Assembly: GCA_007118075.1 (NCBI GenBank) | Contig: SKSH01000100.1 | Span: forward strand, 1 to 9,898 | DNA: 9,898 nucleotides | Reading direction: 5' to 3' | Source: Halobacteriales archaeon | GTDB taxonomy: Archaea > Halobacteriota > Halobacteria > Halobacteriales > SKSH01 | The notes under the pieces: model-generated | What the model saw: only the letters and a program-made list of their open reading frames with translations | What the model was told of the DNA's origin: nothing | The model's database searches: none | Translations under genes and position numbers: made by a program | In this document: positions 7,503 to 9,898 of the stretch, in pieces | Layout of the letters: each line of letters opens with the position of its first letter | Numbering within the stretch: position 1 is the first letter of the stretch

Positions 7503-7789
7503 AGACCGACCACCTCGAGCACCTCCGGTGGCAAGATCTCGAGAATGCGCCGGATCACGATGTAGCCGAAGACCGCCAACCCGGCCGCCAGTAGCCACCG
7601 CAGCCGTTTGCGCCAGGCTGGCGAGACCGACACCGGCGCGGTCAACTCGGTCACGATCAACACACCGATCAACGAGAGGACGAAGAACAACTCGAACGAG
7701 AACGACCCGAGGGTGACCAACACGAGCAACGTGCCGAGCAGCCAGGCCATGACGCCATAGACAAAGCGCATGCGCCGCGGGGTCGCCAT
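7499..7789 (-). CDS. Small three-helix membrane protein, first gene of the MoxR operon
   Basis: A 96-residue protein, not confidently assigned to a family. It has about three hydrophobic segments: 9-27 (FVYGVMAWLLGTLLVLVTLG), 31-50 (SFELFFVLSLIGVLIVTEL) and 63-80 (LRWLLAAGLAVFGYIVIRR). A basic loop with WRKRLR (59-64) comes just before the third, and the tail is short (EILPPEVLEVVGL). Its stop overlaps the DUF4350 start by four bases (ATGA), so it heads the minus-strand operon. In related haloarchaeal clusters a small membrane protein (sometimes labelled DUF7269, unverified here) occupies the same place. A TATA-like element lies about 30 bases upstream of ATG 7789. It may serve as a membrane partner for the DUF4350 protein, which is inference from coupling only. 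Confidence 0.75.
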   Translation of the reverse strand: MATPRRMRFVYGVMAWLLGTLLVLVTLGSFSFELFFVLSLIGVLIVTELTAPVSVSPAWRKRLRWLLAAGLAVFGYIVIRRILEILPPEVLEVVGL

Positions 7790-7815
7790 CTACCGGTCAT
7801 CTCCGATGGTGGGTT

Positions 7816-7824
7816 CCGTAAAGG
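7816..7824 (-). promoter_or_regulatory. Candidate TATA box of the MoxR operon
   Basis: On the minus strand CCTTTACGG, with core TTTACG at 7822-7817, is centred about 30 bases before ATG 7789. That would give a transcript with a leader of only a few bases, as is common in haloarchaea. No Shine-Dalgarno sequence is seen. Confidence 0.4.
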
Positions 7825-7973
7825 CTCCGGGTGGACTCTGGTCCATCCGAATGCACTACTGTCGCTTACACGTCCCTATCCGGTTCGAGGAATTTCGCGT
7901 CGGATGTCAGGTATTGTGTTCCTGGTAGATTGGACGTTGACGAAGCGTATCACAGGATGACAATAGGTATGGC

Positions 7974-8006
7974 CTTGACATCCTCCCACGACTGAAGTCG
8001 TGGGCT
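7974..8006 (-). repeat. Solitary IS200/IS605-TnpB-type end hairpin
   Basis: A perfect 8-base stem (CCCACGAC at 7985-7992, GTCGTGGG at 7997-8004) with loop TGAA is flanked by TTGACATCCT. Read on the minus strand this is GTCGTGGGAGGATGTCAAGG, the shape of the right end of IS200/IS605-family elements, where the DNA also encodes the 3' scaffold of the TnpB guide RNA. In an intact element tnpB would lie just to the right on the minus strand, but no tnpB reading frame is present there. It is therefore a relic or a non-autonomous (MITE-like) copy. Family assignment rests on recalled typical ends, not on a search. Confidence 0.6.
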
Positions 8007-8367
8007 ACCGCTCGTTCAAGGGAAATTTAGTATACTCGATCAGTACCCCCTACCAAGAACAATTCATATGGTAATATTGATATGTTATTTTACTCCTTTT
8101 TTATCGAGGTATTAAGGGTTTGAAACGATGATGCCAGCAAACAGCACATATTGTATATCTTATCTATCACTGTATCAGAATAAGCATACTAATCCTACGC
8201 ACACCTCGTTCATGTATGGAGGTGCTGAAATCATAGACGGTACCGTGTCGAACAAAAACGGAGAGGCCGACGACGACTCGGAGAGGCAACTCCGCTAGTG
8301 TATCGGACTCCGCGGTCATCACCGAATATCTCACCCAATACCCCCACTGAAGACTTCCTCGGTCGAG

Positions 8368-9069
8368 TCACCAGTCGATGACTTCACGATCGCGCCAAAA
8401 CCGCCCCGACGGGCTGCCGGGACGGAAGGTGGTCAACCAGACCGGTGTGTCTGCCCCTTCTTCTGGGCTTTTTGGCGCGTCTGGGGACCCCAGCTCCGTC
8501 CGTACCCATCCCGGACAGGCTGCATTCGCGATCAATCCTCGGTCGCCGTACTCACCGTCGAGGTACACGGTCAGTGCGTTGATGCCAGCCTTGGAGATGC
8601 GATACGGCGGATAGGCACCACTCATGCCCTCCCCCAGCGCGCCCATCCCCGAGGAGACGTTCACCACCCGACTACCGGACCGCTCCAACAGTAATGGCAA
8701 TGCGAATCTCGTGAGTACGATCGGACCGCGGAGGTTTACCGCCAGCGTCGCATCGATGTCCGCAGCGTCGGTCTCGTGGAGTTGCGACTCCGGGCCTGCG
8801 ACACCAGCGTTGTTGACGAGTGCATCGAGCCGGTCAGCCTCGGTACGGATCGTCTCGATCGCCCGCTCGATTGTCTCATCACGGGTCACATCGAGTTCGA
8901 CCGGACGCTGTCCGCTCGCGGTCACATCGCTCGGATCACGAGCCCCAGCGTAGACGGTTGCACCGCGTTCGGTGAGCTGTGCGGAGATCTGTTCGCCGAT
9001 CCCCCGCGTCGCGCCCGTCACGAGCACGCACTGTCCCTCCAGGCGCTCATAGCGGTCTACCTCATGCAT
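8368..9069 (-). CDS. Short-chain dehydrogenase/reductase (SDR) family oxidoreductase
   Basis: A complete 233-residue classical SDR, slightly short of the usual 245-260. The Rossmann entry is VLVTGATRGIG (15-25), the TGxxxGxG dinucleotide motif. LDVT (59-62) follows strand 3 and NNAG is at 86-89. VNLRG (111-115) carries the structural Asn. VVNVSSGMG (135-143) carries the catalytic Ser. YRISK (156-160) is the YxxxK pair, and PGWVRTELG (186-194) is the usual loop after it. The catalytic set is intact, so it should be a soluble NAD(P)-dependent oxidoreductase. The acidic end of strand 2 is replaced by AGARDPSD (41-48); the basic Arg there hints at NADPH, weakly. The substrate cannot be told from sequence. 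It stands alone with its own TATA box and is not part of the MoxR operons. Start ATG 9069 fits the promoter spacing. Confidence 0.92.
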   Translation of the reverse strand: MHEVDRYERLEGQCVLVTGATRGIGEQISAQLTERGATVYAGARDPSDVTASGQRPVELDVTRDETIERAIETIRTEADRLDALVNNAGVAGPESQLHETDAADIDATLAVNLRGPIVLTRFALPLLLERSGSRVVNVSSGMGALGEGMSGAYPPYRISKAGINALTVYLDGEYGDRGLIANAACPGWVRTELGSPDAPKSPEEGADTPVWLTTFRPGSPSGRFWRDREVIDW

Positions 9070-9091
9070 GGTACCACTATGACGACTGATG

Positions 9092-9106
9092 TGGCTATAA
9101 ACTATT
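9092..9106 (-). promoter_or_regulatory. TATA box of the SDR gene
   Basis: The minus strand reads AGTTTATAGCC, with core TTTATA at 9101-9096, centred about 29 bases before ATG 9069. This is a good haloarchaeal TATA element at the right place for a leaderless or nearly leaderless transcript and supports the chosen start. Confidence 0.65.
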
Positions 9107-9350
9107 TCTCCGGAACCACCCGCCGAACAGCACGACCGAAGTCCGCCAAGGCGGTTACGCTCGTGATCAGCCGGTGGCAGTCATTGGCCTTGTGTTGATG
9201 TCGTTCACCCTGGTGCGGTGTGGAATCTATGGACCACGTTGTGCTGATTTTTGTACCATGACGGGACGAAGGGTGGGTACATGCAACACCGGAGCAACTA
9301 GATAAGACGTCTCCTGGGATACCTTTTTCGTCGTATTACAAATATTACAC

Positions 9351-9427
9351 ATAGCCACCGTGAGTCTCCGCATCCCTGACGAACTCAGAGCACGCATGGA
9401 TGAATTTGAGGAGGTAAATCCTGGAGC
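9351..9427 (+). pseudogene. Remnant of a ribbon-helix-helix antitoxin gene (N-terminal part)
   Basis: The frame from 9351 reads IATVSLRIPDELRARMDEFE then EVN (9411-9419), closely resembling the start of haloarchaeal ribbon-helix-helix (VapB/CopG-like) antitoxins, which bind operator DNA and neutralise a toxin. Such proteins typically begin MATVS and continue EVNWSEVIR. Here the expected first Met is ATA (9351-9353); a GTG at 9360 is the only start nearby. After EVN the frame goes to PGADTAGT, but skipping two bases (9420-9421) gives Trp-Ser (9422-9427), the expected next residues, before similarity ends. No toxin gene follows. I read it as a decayed fragment. The GTG-start frame stays open to 9551, so a short altered protein cannot be excluded. 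Confidence 0.5.
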
Positions 9428-9478
9428 GGATACGGCTGGCACCATCGCGTTCACTTTCACCATGCCGACGGCCGAGCC

Positions 9479-9486
9479 CTATATAC
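9479..9486 (+). promoter_or_regulatory. TATA box upstream of the small gene at 9511
   Basis: CTATATAC with core TATATA (9480-9485) is centred about 28 bases before ATG 9511. The spacing predicts transcription starting at or just before the ATG, that is a leaderless message. It lies inside the open frame of the antitoxin remnant, which argues that the downstream small gene is the functional unit here. Confidence 0.55.
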
Positions 9487-9510
9487 TCACCTCCGAAACC
9501 ATAGTTCCGC

Positions 9511-9705
9511 ATGAGCCAGCAAGCCACGGTCCAACCGGCATTCGGTCGTGAACTCGACGCACAACAACGCGCAGAACTCTGGGAGTACAACCGCGAACTG
9601 AAGGAACTTGGTTTCCCGATGAAACTGCGGCGAGAACTGGTTGAAGAGTACGAGACACTGTTGCGTGATGGGCACCACCGACTCGCTCCATCACTCATCA
9701 ACTGA
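9511..9705 (+). CDS. Small charged protein of unknown function
   Basis: A 64-residue protein that I do not recognise. It is highly charged and predicted mostly helical: ELDAQQRAELWEYNRELKEL (14-33), then GFPMKLRRELVEEYETLLRD (34-53), then a short tail HHRLAPSLIN. No cysteines, metal motifs or membrane segments are seen. The composition (many Glu and Arg, GC-rich third positions) suits a real haloarchaeal gene better than a chance frame. The TATA box at 9480-9485 is correctly placed for a leaderless start at ATG 9511. It overlaps the open frame of the antitoxin remnant in another register. It could be a small regulator or a partner in a toxin-antitoxin-like setting, but nothing in the sequence proves this. 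Confidence 0.5.
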   Translation: MSQQATVQPAFGRELDAQQRAELWEYNRELKELGFPMKLRRELVEEYETLLRDGHHRLAPSLIN

Positions 9706-9898
9706 ACATCAGTAGCTACCCCACCGTCCTCCGCAACACGGGCGACTGCAATCCGATCGATTCCGTGTGTTAGTTTGCTATGACATCCTGACCAGACAGC
9801 CACTGCAACAAGACCGAATTTCGTCTTCGATCACACGCTGAACAAGACCAATAAATTCATGAAATATTGATTAATTGAAAACTAGTTTGTATTTCTAA
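9706..9898. other. Right-edge noncoding stretch, AT-rich end
   Basis: No supported gene is seen after the stop at 9705. The last 60 bases or so (from about 9838) are strongly AT-rich and include short palindromes such as TTCATGAA and ACTAGT. TTTATT on the minus strand near 9850 could be a promoter element, but only very short frames follow it. Confidence 0.4.

Larger units (their letters stand above)
7790..8367. other. Gene-poor intergenic stretch with AT-rich core
   Basis: These 578 bases separate the MoxR operon promoter from the SDR stop. They contain the operon's TATA candidate (7816-7824), the TnpB-type hairpin (7985-8004), and an AT-rich core from about 8022 to 8200 quite unlike the GC-rich genes around it. 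A short inverted repeat lies at 8202-8207/8219-8224 (CACCTC/GAGGTG, 11-base loop). One possible small plus-strand reading frame occurs at 8128-8298 (see findings). I see no convincing longer gene. Confidence 0.6.

Noticed and set aside
8202..8224. Hairpin CACCTC/GAGGTG as a terminator or riboswitch
   Set aside because: Six base pairs with an 11-base loop and no T run or gene directly attached; insufficient to name a function.
9143..9154. Palindrome CCGCC-AA-GGCGG upstream of the SDR gene as an operator or terminator
   Set aside because: It is only a 5-base arm, 74 bases from the start codon, with no T run and no second copy; too weak to call.
8776..9198. Plus-strand 140-residue frame over the start of the SDR gene
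   Set aside because: It is antisense to the intact SDR and its TATA box, with no domain of its own.
9345..9803. Minus-strand 152-residue frame at the right end
   Set aside because: It runs antisense to the better supported 9511-9705 gene with its TATA box. The segment DRIAVARVAEDGGVATDVQL looks protein-like, but no start signal or domain supports the frame.

Overview
The window reads as a chromosomal segment of a halophilic archaeon (Halobacteria). The supported proteins are GC-rich in codon choice and often rich in Asp and Glu. Several genes have a TATA-like element about 25-32 bases upstream of the start codon with little or no room for a leader. The leftmost gene carries a twin-arginine (Tat) export signal, and a hairpin of the kind found at haloarchaeal IS200/IS605-TnpB ends is present. 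No rRNA, tRNA or CRISPR array was seen.

Layout. (1) Positions 1-360, minus: the N-terminal 120 codons of an exported subtilisin-type (S8) protease that runs off the left edge. (2) 555-7789: one functional block, a MoxR / DUF58 / DUF4350 / DUF4129 locus in three transcription units. A large membrane-anchored DUF4129 protein (555-2594, minus) is divergent from a plus-strand, translationally coupled trio: a DUF58 protein, a five-helix membrane protein and a coiled-coil/two-helix membrane protein (2699-5435). These meet head-on, with a 5-base gap, a minus-strand coupled trio: a small membrane protein, a DUF4350 protein and a MoxR AAA+ ATPase (7789-5441). (3) 7790-8367: a gene-poor stretch with an AT-rich core and a solitary TnpB-element end hairpin. 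(4) 8368-9069, minus: a complete short-chain dehydrogenase/reductase with a well-placed TATA box. (5) 9070-9898: a decayed ribbon-helix-helix antitoxin start, a small leaderless gene of unknown function with a good TATA box, and an AT-rich right edge.

How the genes fit together. MoxR ATPases paired with DUF58 proteins are generally viewed as chaperone-like systems that assemble or activate partner proteins. Here the partners look membrane-bound: DUF4350 and DUF4129 proteins plus three small or unrecognised integral membrane proteins. The DUF4129 protein exposes a helical region and several beta-sandwich repeats outside the cell and a small DUF4129 domain inside. A plausible but unproven reading is an envelope-associated assembly or quality-control machine. 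The flanking segments from 7790 onward look like accessory, partly eroded DNA.
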